A stretch of DNA of 64,000 nt from Rhodobacter sp. TJ_12 (lineage in GTDB: Bacteria; Pseudomonadota; Alphaproteobacteria; Rhodobacterales; Rhodobacteraceae), in the NCBI RefSeq assembly GCF_020023995.1, contig NZ_NRRD01000004.1, positions 62,001 through 126,000 on the forward strand, read 5' to 3'. Positions 50,754 to 59,570 of this stretch are shown here, in pieces. The stretch's first letter is position 1. Every line of letters starts with the position of its first letter. The notes under the pieces are model-generated. The model worked only from the letters and a program-made list of their open reading frames with translations. It was not told the DNA's origin and made no database searches. Both the position numbers and the translations under genes were made by a program.

Positions 50754-51274
50754 GGCTGCGCCTCCGCCGTGTTTTCCGCGGCCTTGGCGCGGCAAGCCGG
50801 GCACAATCCCAGCGCCTCGAAACTGGCGCGTTCGACCGAAAAGCCAAGATCGCCTGCCACCTGATCCAGCGCCATGCGCAACGGTGCGGCCCCCGCCTCG
50901 GCCACGGTGTCGCAATCGCGACAAATCAGGAAGACCGGTGCATGTGCCTCGCCCGGATGCATGCAGGCGGCAAAGGCGTTGAGCCGCTGCACCCGATGTG
51001 CCAGCCCCGCCTCCACCAGAAATTCCAACGCGCGATAGGCTACCGGCGGCTGATTGCCAAACCCCTCGGCGGCCAAGCGATCCAGCACCTCATAGGCGCC
51101 CATGGCACGATGCGCCTCCAGCAAGATTTCCAGCGCGCGCTTGCGCACCGGGGTAAAGCGCAGCCCGCGCCGCTCAGCCTCTGCACTGGCGCGCGCCAAC
51201 ACCTCGCCTGCGCAATGGGCATGGTCGTGCTGCGCAAAAGCGCAAAGCGGATCGGCGGGGTGTTCTTGCGTCAT
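50750..51274 (-). CDS. zur: zinc uptake regulator Zur (Fur family)
   Basis: 174 residues: winged-helix N-terminal half, then the metal-binding half with two Cys pairs, CRDC (about 122-125) and CPAC (about 160-163), and His-rich AFAQHDHAHC near the start. It represses zinc uptake when zinc is plentiful. First gene of zur-znuC-znuB. The start codon lies at the edge of a Zur-like box, with no visible SD. Confidence 0.93.
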   Translation of the reverse strand: MTQEHPADPLCAFAQHDHAHCAGEVLARASAEAERRGLRFTPVRKRALEILLEAHRAMGAYEVLDRLAAEGFGNQPPVAYRALEFLVEAGLAHRVQRLNAFAACMHPGEAHAPVFLICRDCDTVAEAGAAPLRMALDQVAGDLGFSVERASFEALGLCPACRAKAAENTAEAQP

Positions 51275-51315
51275 GTTATTTTATCACATTCTGCTTGACC
51301 TGTTACGGTATAACA
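51274..51315. promoter_or_regulatory. two Zur-like boxes in the zur/znuA divergent promoter
   Basis: TGTTATTTTATCACA (51274-51288) and TGTTACGGTATAACA (51301-51315) share the TGTTA-N5-TAACA layout, the second perfect in the arms. The second follows TTGACC (51295-51300), the likely -35 of znuA. The first overlaps TAAAAT, a likely -10 of zur. Confidence 0.65.
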
Positions 51316-51357
51316 TAGATAACCCTCTCCCGACCCGCAAGTTCCCTCGAGGTTTCG

Positions 51358-52332
51358 ATGAACAAGACCCTGATCCCCGCCCTTGCCCTGTTGCCCCTGC
51401 CCGCCTTGGCCGAGGTGCCGCAGGTGGTGACCGATATTCCCGCCGTCCATGCGCTGACCGCACAGGTGATGGGCGATCTGGGCCGCCCCGCCGTGCTGTT
51501 GGAACAGGGCGCCAGTGCCCACCATTATCAATTGAAGCCCAGCCAAGCCGCCACGCTGCAAGAGGCCGATCTGGTGTTCTGGGTCGGGCCGGAGCTAACC
51601 CCGTGGCTGGAGCGTGCGATCGACGGCCTGGCCTTGGGCAGCAAGCCGGTCGAATTGCTTGGGGCGCCCGGCACCCATCTGCAGGATTTCGACGGCCATG
51701 AAATCCACCATGACGCCGAAGACGGGCATGATGATGACGATCATGCCGCACATGAACACGCCGAAGAAGACCATGCCGCGGCGGCGGATGACGATCACGA
51801 TCATGTTCACGAGGGCATGGACCCGCATGCCTGGCTTACGCCCGAAAATGCCGAAACCTGGCTGGGCGTGATCGCGCAAGAACTGGCGGCGACCGATCCG
51901 GACCATGCCGCGACCTATGCCGCCAATGCCGCCGCCGCCCAAGACGCGGTGCGGGCGCTGGATACAAAGCTGCAAGCCATGCTGGCCCCGGTCGCAGGCA
52001 AACCCTTTGTCACCTTCCACGCGGCCTATGGCTATTTCACCGCCCATTACGGGCTCGATGTGGTGGGCGCCGTCAACCTTGGCGATGCCAGCGCCCCCGG
52101 CGCGGCGCATCTGAGCGCGTTGCGCGCCGATCTGGCGCAAAAGAACGTGGTCTGTGCCTTCCCCGAAGCGCAGCATGACCCCAAACAGATCGACATCTTG
52201 CTCGACGGCACCTCGGTCAAGCGCGGGGCCGTGCTCGACCCCTCTGGCTCGGCGCTGGACTATGGGCCGGGGCTTTACACCGCGCTGATGACCGATCTGG
52301 CCACGGCGCTGGTGGATTGTCTCGCCCCTTAA
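51358..52332 (+). CDS. znuA: zinc ABC transporter binding protein ZnuA
   Basis: 324 residues. Signal peptide cut after ALA-EV (about residue 18). Metal ligands are the His in SAHHYQL, the His in GMDPHAWL and the Asp/Glu region near the end; between them lies a His/Asp/Glu-rich loop (about 118-150) typical of zinc-specific proteins. Transcribed divergently from zur-znuCB. Confidence 0.95.
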   Translation: MNKTLIPALALLPLPALAEVPQVVTDIPAVHALTAQVMGDLGRPAVLLEQGASAHHYQLKPSQAATLQEADLVFWVGPELTPWLERAIDGLALGSKPVELLGAPGTHLQDFDGHEIHHDAEDGHDDDDHAAHEHAEEDHAAAADDDHDHVHEGMDPHAWLTPENAETWLGVIAQELAATDPDHAATYAANAAAAQDAVRALDTKLQAMLAPVAGKPFVTFHAAYGYFTAHYGLDVVGAVNLGDASAPGAAHLSALRADLAQKNVVCAFPEAQHDPKQIDILLDGTSVKRGAVLDPSGSALDYGPGLYTALMTDLATALVDCLAP

Positions 52333-52398
52333 AGCGATGCCAACCCCTTGTTTCCCCGGGGCGGGCGTGAAACTCTCCCGGGGTCAAAAGGAGGGGAC

Positions 52399-53424
52399 AT
52401 GCCAACCGATATCCGCCGTTTCGGAACCACGACGACCGGGCAAACCGTCGAGGCGGTGACCCTGCGCGCGGGGGAACTGACCGCGCGGCTGATCACCTTT
52501 GGCGCGCGGCTGCAAGATTTGCGTCTGGCGGGCACACCTTGGCCTCTGATCCTTGGCTCGGACAGTTTGGCCGCCTATGAAAGCGGCGCGCTGCCATGGG
52601 GCGGCGCGGTGGTCGGGCCGGTCGCAAACCGGCTTGGCGGCGCAGCCGTGACGATTGCAGGCGCGCCTTGGAAGGCCCTACCCAATGAGGGCGCGCATCT
52701 GTTGCATTCGGGCGCGGCAGGCATATCCGAGCAGAACTGGCAGATCGAGGCCGCCAGCGACACAGAGGTGACCTTTCGGCTCGATCTGGCGCATGGGGCG
52801 GCGGCGCTGCCCGGCAACCGGGTGCTGCGCGCACGCTATGCGCTTGTGCCCCCCGCCACGCTGGCGCTCACCCTGTCTGCCGAAACCGATGCCGAAACGC
52901 TGATGAATTTAGCCCATCATCCCTATTGGACCCTTGATGGCCGTGCCGATATCGCGGGGCACCGCCTGTCGGTGGCCGCCACGCGCATGCTGCCCACCGA
53001 TGCGCAGAACCTGCCCCTGCCCCCGGTCGATGTAACCGGCACCGGCTACGATTTGCGCGCGCCCCGCCCTCTGGCCGATCTGCCCCCGCTTGATCACAAT
53101 TACTGCCCCGGGGGCACGGGGCTGCGCCCGGTGGCACAGCTTACCGGCGCATCGGGCGTGACCTTGGCGCTGGAAAGCGATGCACCGGGGCTGCAGGTCT
53201 ATGACGGGCGTCACCTGAACACCGCGCCCGCGCTGGGGCTGACCGGCGCGCCCTATGGCCCCCATGCGGGTCTCGCGCTTGAACCGCAAATGTGGCCCGA
53301 TGCGCCGCACCACCCAGACTTTCCCCCAATCACGCTGCGGCCCGGCCAGATCTGGCAGCAAGACAGCCGGATGCACCTGCACCGCACCGCCCCCTTTTCC
53401 GAGCCTGCGAGGACTGTGTCATGA
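52399..53424 (+). CDS. galM: aldose 1-epimerase (galactose mutarotase)
   Basis: 341 residues. Catalytic His segments NLAHHPYW and LDHNYCP and the C-terminal ALEPQMWPDAPHHP support GalM. It interconverts anomers of hexoses. AAGGAGGGG precedes the ATG. The stop overlaps the regulator gene downstream (ATGA). Confidence 0.92.
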   Translation: MPTDIRRFGTTTTGQTVEAVTLRAGELTARLITFGARLQDLRLAGTPWPLILGSDSLAAYESGALPWGGAVVGPVANRLGGAAVTIAGAPWKALPNEGAHLLHSGAAGISEQNWQIEAASDTEVTFRLDLAHGAAALPGNRVLRARYALVPPATLALTLSAETDAETLMNLAHHPYWTLDGRADIAGHRLSVAATRMLPTDAQNLPLPPVDVTGTGYDLRAPRPLADLPPLDHNYCPGGTGLRPVAQLTGASGVTLALESDAPGLQVYDGRHLNTAPALGLTGAPYGPHAGLALEPQMWPDAPHHPDFPPITLRPGQIWQQDSRMHLHRTAPFSEPARTVS

Positions 53425-53936
53425 CCACCCCGCCCGCATCCGAAGTCACCGCGCTGTTTGCCGATCTGGCCACGCGTTTTGGCATGAGCCGGGCCGCCGG
53501 TGCCTGTTTGGGCACGATCTGGCGTGCGGCACAGGCCCCCTCGGCCGATGATCTGTGCACCGCCTTGGGGCTATCACGTTCCAATGTCTCGGTCGCGCTG
53601 AAGGAATTGCGGCAGGCCGGGCTGGTGCAGGTGGCCCGCGCCCCCGGCACCCGGCGCGATTTTTATGTCGCCGATCCGAACCCCTGGGCGCTGTTGCGCG
53701 CCGCCATCGCGGACCGGCACCGGCGCGAGATCGCACCGCTGACCGAACGGCTGACGACGCTGGCCGCCGCCGAGGCCGACCGGCCCGATGCCGATCCGCG
53801 GCTTGCGGCCTTGGCCGATATGGCGGCAGTGGCTGAAGACTGGTTTGGCAAGCAAATGCGGCGTGATGCGAACGAATTCGCGCAATTCCTTGGGGCCGAC
53901 AAAGCCGAGAAGAAAAAGAAAAAACGCGGCAAGTAA
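53421..53936 (+). CDS. GbsR/MarR-like transcriptional regulator
   Basis: 171 residues: winged-helix domain with LGLSRSNVSVALKELRQAGLV as recognition region, a linker and helical C-terminus ending in a Lys-rich tail. The GbsR group regulates osmoprotectant or envelope genes. Coupling to galM is by overlap only, so the target is unknown. Confidence 0.85.
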   Translation: MTTPPASEVTALFADLATRFGMSRAAGACLGTIWRAAQAPSADDLCTALGLSRSNVSVALKELRQAGLVQVARAPGTRRDFYVADPNPWALLRAAIADRHRREIAPLTERLTTLAAAEADRPDADPRLAALADMAAVAEDWFGKQMRRDANEFAQFLGADKAEKKKKKRGK

Positions 53937-54042
53937 GCCAAGGCGGCAAAGCCCCGGACAGGGAACCGCCCCGGCAGGAAACCGGGGCGCGCGGTCGCAT
54001 CGCACGGTGTGACGGAGCACGATCAGAAGCGGCGCCCCGCGA

Positions 54043-54723
54043 TCAGGCGCGGCGGCGCGCGGCGCGTTTCGTCATCCCGCTTACCCCTTTTTCGGCCTGC
54101 GCAACCTTGCGGGGCGCAGCCGCCGGGGCGGCGGCAACCGGACGCGCGGGCGGATGGGTCTCGGCCCGGTCTTGAGCGGCGCGTTCCTCGGGCACTTCCA
54201 TCAGATCTTCGATAAAAAGGCTCACAAGCTGGCTGCGCGCCGACACCCCGGCCTTACGATAGATCGAAGCGGTTTGCGCCTTCACCGTGCCTTCGGAGGT
54301 GGCGCGCAACTGCGCGATCTCGGCCAAGCTAAGCCCCTTAATCGCAAACAGGGCCACGTCGCGCTCTGCCGGGGTCAGCCGCCATTCGGTGAAACGCTCT
54401 TCCAGCAGATCGGCGAATTCGCCCGAGGCCCGGCGCAGCCCTTCGCGCGCCACCCGGGCCTCGCGGCGCATCGCCAAAAGCAGATGCGCCCCGAACCCCA
54501 GCCCAGCCAGAAGCGCCACCGCCGCGCCGATCTCGAACATCTCGTGCAATTGCCACGGCACCGGTGGCAAAGCGATGCCCAAAAGCGCCGCCAGAATATC
54601 TGAGACATAGTAAAGCGCCGCCACCGCCTGAAGCGCGAACAGCACCGCCACCACAATCCGCGACCCGATCCAGTTGCGCGCGGGGCGCACCGGGGCGGCG
54701 GCATCGATCTCCTTTTCGCCCAT
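54043..54723 (-). CDS. membrane-anchored LuxR-type HTH protein
   Basis: 226 residues. Two hydrophobic segments at about 22-45 and 60-85 precede a LuxR-type HTH (about 115-170, with LTPAERDVALFAIKGLSLAEIA and GTVKAQTASIYRKAGV). There is no receiver domain. The Ala/Pro-rich basic tail is unusual. It would be a DNA-binding protein tied to the inner membrane. Its ATG overlaps the stop of the upstream PepSY-like gene. Confidence 0.85.
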   Translation of the reverse strand: MGEKEIDAAAPVRPARNWIGSRIVVAVLFALQAVAALYYVSDILAALLGIALPPVPWQLHEMFEIGAAVALLAGLGFGAHLLLAMRREARVAREGLRRASGEFADLLEERFTEWRLTPAERDVALFAIKGLSLAEIAQLRATSEGTVKAQTASIYRKAGVSARSQLVSLFIEDLMEVPEERAAQDRAETHPPARPVAAAPAAAPRKVAQAEKGVSGMTKRAARRRA

Positions 54724-55265
54724 CAGTTCATCGTCCCCGCAGAAGCAGACCCGCTGTCCCCGCCAGGTCCGCCGGACGGCGCCCCCCCAGCCGGCCCCGG
54801 ACCAGCACCGGGGCCCGATCCCGGACCGGGGCGATCATGGCCACCAAAGCTGCCGCGCGCGGGCGGTGAACCGCCGGGGGGCGCGGCCCCATCGGGCGGA
54901 GGCGGCCGACCCGGACGGCCCCCTCCGCCCGGCCCGCCGCCACGCGGAGGGCGGGCATAGTCGCGCAAAATTTCATCGTTGCGGGGGTCCAACACGATCT
55001 CGCGCCGCCCCGCTTCGCCCTCGGCCACGATCCGCATCCGGCGCAGCCACGTGGTCGAAATCTCGATATCGGTATAGCCCTCGGCCTGAAGCTCCGAGAC
55101 GATCTCTTTTTGGCGGTCGGCATGGGCAGGCCCCGCCATCAAGACGACAAGCCCCAGCATCACCTGCCCCAGCGCGATCTTGCCCCAAAAGGCCAAACGG
55201 CCCGGCGTGGTATCGCGCGCCGCGGGTGGCACGAGAATTTCTTGTTTCATGTCGCGCCGTTGCAT
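54723..55265 (-). CDS. PepSY-like exported protein with Gly/Pro-rich tail
   Basis: 180 residues: hydrophobic segment or late signal (about 24-45, ending GPAHA), a PepSY-like domain (about 48-95, EIVSELQAEGYTDIEIS) and a long Gly/Pro-rich tail. PepSY domains often restrain proteases or sense signals in the periplasm. I chose the ATG at 55265 (AAGG upstream); an ATG at 55250 is the alternative. Probably a partner of the membrane-bound LuxR-type protein. Confidence 0.75.
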   Translation of the reverse strand: MQRRDMKQEILVPPAARDTTPGRLAFWGKIALGQVMLGLVVLMAGPAHADRQKEIVSELQAEGYTDIEISTTWLRRMRIVAEGEAGRREIVLDPRNDEILRDYARPPRGGGPGGGGRPGRPPPPDGAAPPGGSPPARGSFGGHDRPGPGSGPGAGPGPAGGAPSGGPGGDSGSASAGTMN

Positions 55266-55653
55266 CTGCCCCGCCTTGTTCGTGTCTACCCTTGCGCCAG
55301 ACCGGCAGGGGTGACCTGTCCGGTTCGGAGCCTGCGCCGTCCTATTCTGCCCGGTCCTTCCCCGGCGCGGCGCGCTTCGCCGGGGGCGCCTGCGCGGCCG
55401 CGCATGGGTCGTGCGTGAGCGACAGCCAACAGCCCCGGCCCCCCCGGTCGAAGCGATGCCCCAACCCGCAGCAGTCAAACCGGGCGAAGCATGGGTCGCG
55501 CCTTGGGGAACGGACCACATCCAGCAAACGCCGATCCCCCCCTGAAAGCAAGCATCACCACCCCGGTTTCGGCACGATCTCGCGGCATATAAACCCCCGG
55601 TATACACGCCGGCGCCGCTTGACCGCGTCCCAAGGCCCGGCCAAGCTGCGCGC
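55266..55653. other. divergent intergenic region without a gene
   Basis: 388 GC-rich bases between divergent genes. A TATAAAC/TATACAC patch (55588-55608) could contain the promoter of the pentapeptide-repeat gene. No RNA gene was seen. Confidence 0.4.
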
Positions 55654-56580
55654 ATGCATAATAGACCCATTTCAAAAACCCTTTCCCGCCGCCAAGCCGC
55701 TGCCCGCGCGCGCCGCAAACCGCCCGCATCGCCCGGCCCGGCGCCCCTTTCGCCGGCGCCCGCCGCCCGCACCGCTTCGGGCGCGGCGATCCTTGGGCTT
55801 TGGGGCTGGGCGGAACGCATCGTCTTGATGGGAACACTGGTGTCCATCGGGCTTGGTCTTTGGGCCTTTGGCGAGGAACGCAGCACGCGCCAAGCCGAAG
55901 CGCTCAGCCGGGCGTGGGAGGTGGTGACCACGCCGGTGCCGGGCAATTCCGGCAAACGCTCGGCGCTAGAATATCTAGCCGCGCAGGGGCTGACGCTGCG
56001 CGGTATCGATCTGTCTTGCGCGCGCATGGGCGGCAACTGGCACGAGACCGAGCTTTACTGCCAAAACCCGGTCGATCTGGAGGGCCTCGCCCCCCGCGCC
56101 CCCAAAGGCGCGCAAGTCGATCTGCGCATGGCGCATCTGGAAGGCGCGGCGCTGTCAGGGGCCGATTTCGCCGGGGCGAACCTGTCTTACGCGCATCTGG
56201 TGGCGGCCAGCCTTGACGGGGCCAATCTGCGCGGCACCACGCTTTTTGGCGCGCAACTCGACAAGGCCTCGCTTTACGAGGTGGACTTGCGGGGCGCCAC
56301 GCTCGGGCTTTCGCAAATCCGCGGCGCCAATCTGCAAGGGGCCGATCTGCGCGGCGCCACGCTGATGGCGGCGGATCTGTCAGGCGCGCATGTCAGCGGC
56401 GCCGATTTCCGCGACGCCGATCTGACCCAACTGGTGGCAGAGGGGATCTGGGCTTGGGAAGATGCGCCCCCGAAGGGGCTCACCAGCAGCGGCGTGAGCG
56501 TGAAATTTTGCACCCGCGACGATATCTTCAGCGAAGCGCAGCGCTTGTTGTTGGGCGATCCCTGCCAACCCGTAAACTAA
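55654..56580 (+). CDS. membrane-anchored pentapeptide-repeat protein
   Basis: 308 residues. A basic Pro/Ala-rich N-terminus, one membrane segment (about 50-72), then a run of A(D/N)LXX pentapeptide repeats from about residue 160 to 255 forming a right-handed helix, and a short C-terminal domain. Pentapeptide proteins can mimic DNA or act as scaffolds; with a membrane anchor, a scaffold is more likely. Function unknown. Confidence 0.85.
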   Translation: MHNRPISKTLSRRQAAARARRKPPASPGPAPLSPAPAARTASGAAILGLWGWAERIVLMGTLVSIGLGLWAFGEERSTRQAEALSRAWEVVTTPVPGNSGKRSALEYLAAQGLTLRGIDLSCARMGGNWHETELYCQNPVDLEGLAPRAPKGAQVDLRMAHLEGAALSGADFAGANLSYAHLVAASLDGANLRGTTLFGAQLDKASLYEVDLRGATLGLSQIRGANLQGADLRGATLMAADLSGAHVSGADFRDADLTQLVAEGIWAWEDAPPKGLTSSGVSVKFCTRDDIFSEAQRLLLGDPCQPVN

Positions 56581-56590
56581 CGAACCCCGA

Positions 56591-57823
56591 TTAGACCTTC
56601 ATCTCTTCGCCAAGGTGCTTGGCGACGGTGAAGATGTCTTTGTCGCCCCGGCCCGAGAGGTTGATCACGATGATATGGTCTTTCGGCAGGGTCGGTGCCA
56701 GCTTCATCACATGGGCGAGCGCGTGGCTGCTTTCCAGCGCCGGGATGATCCCTTCGGTGCGGCAGCAGAACTGGAACGCCTCCAAAGCCTCGGCATCGGT
56801 GATGCTTACATATTCCGCGCGCTTGATGTCGCGCAGCCAAGAGTGTTCCGGGCCAATGCCGGGGTAATCGAGGCCCGCCGAGATCGAATGGCCCTCCAAA
56901 ATCTGCCCGTCTTCGTCTTGCAGCAAATAGGTGCGGTTGCCATGCAGCACGCCCGGCCGCCCGCCGGTCAGGCTGGCGCAATGCTGCATCCGGTCATCCA
57001 CGCCCAAGCCCCCGGCTTCGACCCCGATGATACGCACCTCTTTGTCATCCAAGAACGGGTGGAACAGACCCATCGCGTTCGAGCCCCCGCCCACGGCAGC
57101 AATGATCGTATCGGGCAAGCGGCCCTCGCCCTCTTGCTGTTCCAATTGCCAGCGGGTTTCGCGCCCGATGATCGATTGGAAATCGCGCACCATCGCCGGA
57201 TAGGGCGCAGGGCCCGCCACCGTGCCAATGCAATAGAAGGTGTCGCGCACATTGGTGACCCAATCGCGCAAAGCATCGTTCATCGCATCTTTCAGCGTGC
57301 CCCGGCCAGAAGTCACCGGAACCACCTCGGCCCCCAAAAGCCGCATGCGGAAGACGTTCGGCGCTTGGCGCTCGACATCGGTCGCGCCCATATAAACGAT
57401 GCATTGCAGACCGAATTTCGCGCAGACGGTCGCCGTGGCCACGCCATGCTGGCCGGCCCCCGTTTCGGCGATGATCCGGGTTTTCCCCATGCGCCGCGCC
57501 AGCAGGATCTGGCCCAGCACATTGTTGATTTTATGCGCGCCGGTATGGTTGAGTTCTTCGCGCTTGAGATAGACCTTGGCCCCGCCCAATTCCTCGGTCA
57601 TGCGCGGCGCGAAGTAAAGCGGCGAGGGGCGGCCCACATAATCACGCCAGAGCAGATCCATCTCTTCCCAGAAGGTCGGATCGGTCTTGGCGTGTTCGTA
57701 TTGCGCCTCAAGCTCAAGGATCAGCGGCATCAGCGTTTCGGAGACGAACCGGCCCCCATGAATACCAAAGCGCCCATTCTCATCGGGTGCGGTCATGTAG
57801 CTGTTGGGCAGATCGTCAGCCAT
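56591..57823 (-). CDS. trpB: tryptophan synthase beta subunit
   Basis: Condenses indole and serine to tryptophan with PLP. 410 residues. The PLP Lys lies in [10 protein letters not shown] and the phosphate-binding loop is VGGGSNAMG; the GAGQHGVAT motif is intact. The ATG at 57823 fits TrpB length. trpA is not adjacent within the window. Confidence 0.97.
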   Translation of the reverse strand: MADDLPNSYMTAPDENGRFGIHGGRFVSETLMPLILELEAQYEHAKTDPTFWEEMDLLWRDYVGRPSPLYFAPRMTEELGGAKVYLKREELNHTGAHKINNVLGQILLARRMGKTRIIAETGAGQHGVATATVCAKFGLQCIVYMGATDVERQAPNVFRMRLLGAEVVPVTSGRGTLKDAMNDALRDWVTNVRDTFYCIGTVAGPAPYPAMVRDFQSIIGRETRWQLEQQEGEGRLPDTIIAAVGGGSNAMGLFHPFLDDKEVRIIGVEAGGLGVDDRMQHCASLTGGRPGVLHGNRTYLLQDEDGQILEGHSISAGLDYPGIGPEHSWLRDIKRAEYVSITDAEALEAFQFCCRTEGIIPALESSHALAHVMKLAPTLPKDHIIVINLSGRGDKDIFTVAKHLGEEMKV

Positions 57824-57926
57824 TGGTCTCATTCCCCTGATACTCCACAACCGCCAATAGCCTGCCAAGGCAGCCGGGTAAAGTTCCCCTTATGGATAAG
57901 GCGAAAATACCGCAATCAAGGGCGGC

Positions 57927-58601
57927 TCACGGGTCTTGTGCGGCCCCGATGAAGGCGGCGATCTTTGCGGCGTCCTTTACCCCGGGCGCGCTTTCCACGC
58001 CAGAAGAGACATCCACCTGCGCCGCCCCGGTCAACCGCACCGCCTCGGCCACATTGTCGGGCGTGAGCCCGCCCGCCAGCATCCAAGGCCGCGCCCAGTC
58101 GCGCCCGGCAATCAGCCGCCAGTCGAAGGACAGGCCATTGCCGCCCGGAAGCGCCGCGCCCTTGGGGGCCTTGGCATCGATCAGGATTTGATCGGCCACC
58201 GCCTCGTAATCGGCAATGGCGTTGAGATCTGCCGCCTCGGCCACGCCGACCGCTTTCATCACCGGCAAGCCGGTGCGCGCGCGCAGCTCGGCCACGCGGG
58301 CCGGACTTTCTTTGCCATGCAGTTGCAACAGATCCAGCGGCACTTCGGCCAAGATCGCATCGATCAGCGCATCCTCGGCATTGACCACAAGCGCCACCTT
58401 GGCCAACCCGATGGGGGCCGCCAGCGCCAGATCACGCGCTTGGGCAATCTCGACATGGCGGGGCGAACGGGGAAAGAACACAAGCCCCATATACCCCGCC
58501 CCCGCCTGTGCGGCGGCGGTCACATCTGCGGGCTGCGTCAGCCCGCAGATCTTGCAGCGCACCCCACCGGGGCGACCGCGATTGACGGCAACAGTGACCA
58601 T
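57927..58601 (-). CDS. trpF: phosphoribosylanthranilate isomerase
   Basis: Third-step isomerase of tryptophan synthesis. 224 residues, TIM barrel, with [11 protein letters not shown] at the start (catalytic Cys), [12 protein letters not shown] and [10 protein letters not shown]. The ATG at 58601 is chosen; a GTG closer to KICG is possible. It lies just after lapA, so it can be read from the ihfB promoter, with trpB next. Confidence 0.95.
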   Translation of the reverse strand: MVTVAVNRGRPGGVRCKICGLTQPADVTAAAQAGAGYMGLVFFPRSPRHVEIAQARDLALAAPIGLAKVALVVNAEDALIDAILAEVPLDLLQLHGKESPARVAELRARTGLPVMKAVGVAEAADLNAIADYEAVADQILIDAKAPKGAALPGGNGLSFDWRLIAGRDWARPWMLAGGLTPDNVAEAVRLTGAAQVDVSSGVESAPGVKDAAKIAAFIGAAQDP

Positions 58602-58620
58602 TGCGCGGCGCAGGCGGCGC

Positions 58621-58977
58621 TTAGCCGCGCGGCTTGTCAAGCAGCGCCAGAACGTCGTCGCGCGGCCCTTGGGTCTTTTCTTTCAGACGGGCCAGTTCCC
58701 GCTCCAGATTCTGCGCGCGCTTGGTCGCTTTGCGCGCGGTCTTGCGGAAGCGACGCTCGCGGAAGAATTCCCAGAAAAAGCCAATCAGCAGCCCGGCCCC
58801 CAGCCCCGCAAAGATCACGAGGTAAAGCGGCACATCCACACGCCAATTCATCCCCAGATAGGTCTCTGCCTCGGCAGGCAAAAGTTGCAGTGCCACGATG
58901 CCCCGGTTGGACATCGCAAGAACGACCAGAACAAGGGCCAGCACCAACAGGAACAGATAGCGGATCAGGCGGATCAT
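58621..58977 (-). CDS. lapA: LapA family (DUF1049) membrane protein
   Basis: 118 residues, two membrane segments (about 4-22 and 48-72) and a basic, coiled-coil-like cytoplasmic tail, as in the lipopolysaccharide assembly protein LapA. It sits 8 bases after ihfB, a common arrangement in alphaproteobacteria. Confidence 0.85.
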   Translation of the reverse strand: MIRLIRYLFLLVLALVLVVLAMSNRGIVALQLLPAEAETYLGMNWRVDVPLYLVIFAGLGAGLLIGFFWEFFRERRFRKTARKATKRAQNLERELARLKEKTQGPRDDVLALLDKPRG

Positions 58978-58985
58978 CTGGGGTT

Positions 58986-59273
58986 TTACTCCTCTGCCCC
59001 GTTCAGCCGGTCACGCAAAAGCTTGCCGGTCTTGAAAAAGGGGACGTGTTTTTCTTCGACCGCGACCGAGGTGCCGGTGCGCGGATTGCGCCCGGTTCTA
59101 GCATCGCGTTTTTTCACAGAAAAGGCGCCGAAACCGCGCAATTCGACCCGATCACCACGGGCCATGGCCTCGATGATCTCTTCGAAGATCGTATTGACGA
59201 TTTTTTCGACGTCTCGCTGGAACAGGTGAGGGTTTTCCTCGGCAATCTTAGCGATCAATTCAGATCGAATCAT
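58986..59273 (-). CDS. ihfB: integration host factor beta subunit
   Basis: 95 residues of the DNA-bending HU/IHF family. The DNA-arm motif is [10 protein letters not shown] (about 60-69) and FGAFSVKKR precedes it. With IhfA it bends DNA at specific sites in transcription and recombination. Good promoter about 55-80 bases upstream. Confidence 0.95.
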   Translation of the reverse strand: MIRSELIAKIAEENPHLFQRDVEKIVNTIFEEIIEAMARGDRVELRGFGAFSVKKRDARTGRNPRTGTSVAVEEKHVPFFKTGKLLRDRLNGAEE

Positions 59274-59326
59274 AATGTCCCCCCATAGGCTTATCCGACC
59301 ATCAGCCCCGTTTTATCTTACCCCCG

Positions 59327-59354
59327 ACTATAGGGGGATTTTGCGGCGTCTCAA
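59327..59354 (-). promoter_or_regulatory. ihfB promoter
   Basis: TTGAGA (59349-59354), 16-base spacer, TATAGT (59327-59332). Probably drives ihfB-lapA-trpF. Confidence 0.65.
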
Positions 59355-59520
59355 ACAGCAAAGGCTTGGAAAAACGTGGGATTTAAGGGCGGATGCGGGG
59401 ATTGACGCCCATGTTTTGCGCTTTGGCGCCCCCCGAAAAGCCCGCACCCCCACGCCAAGCCCCCGTCAAAGCCCCGCGACAGCCCGCCGCGCAAGGACAA
59501 TGCGAATCGAATGCCCATAG

Positions 59521-59548
59521 CAAAAGGCCCCGCTTGCGCGGGGCCTTT
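59521..59548 (-). terminator. terminator of rpsA
   Basis: A perfect 11-bp stem (59523-59533 with 59538-59548) with TTTTG on minus, 22 bases after the rpsA stop. Confidence 0.85.
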
Positions 59549-59570
59549 CACCAGCCTGTGCAGGCAAATC

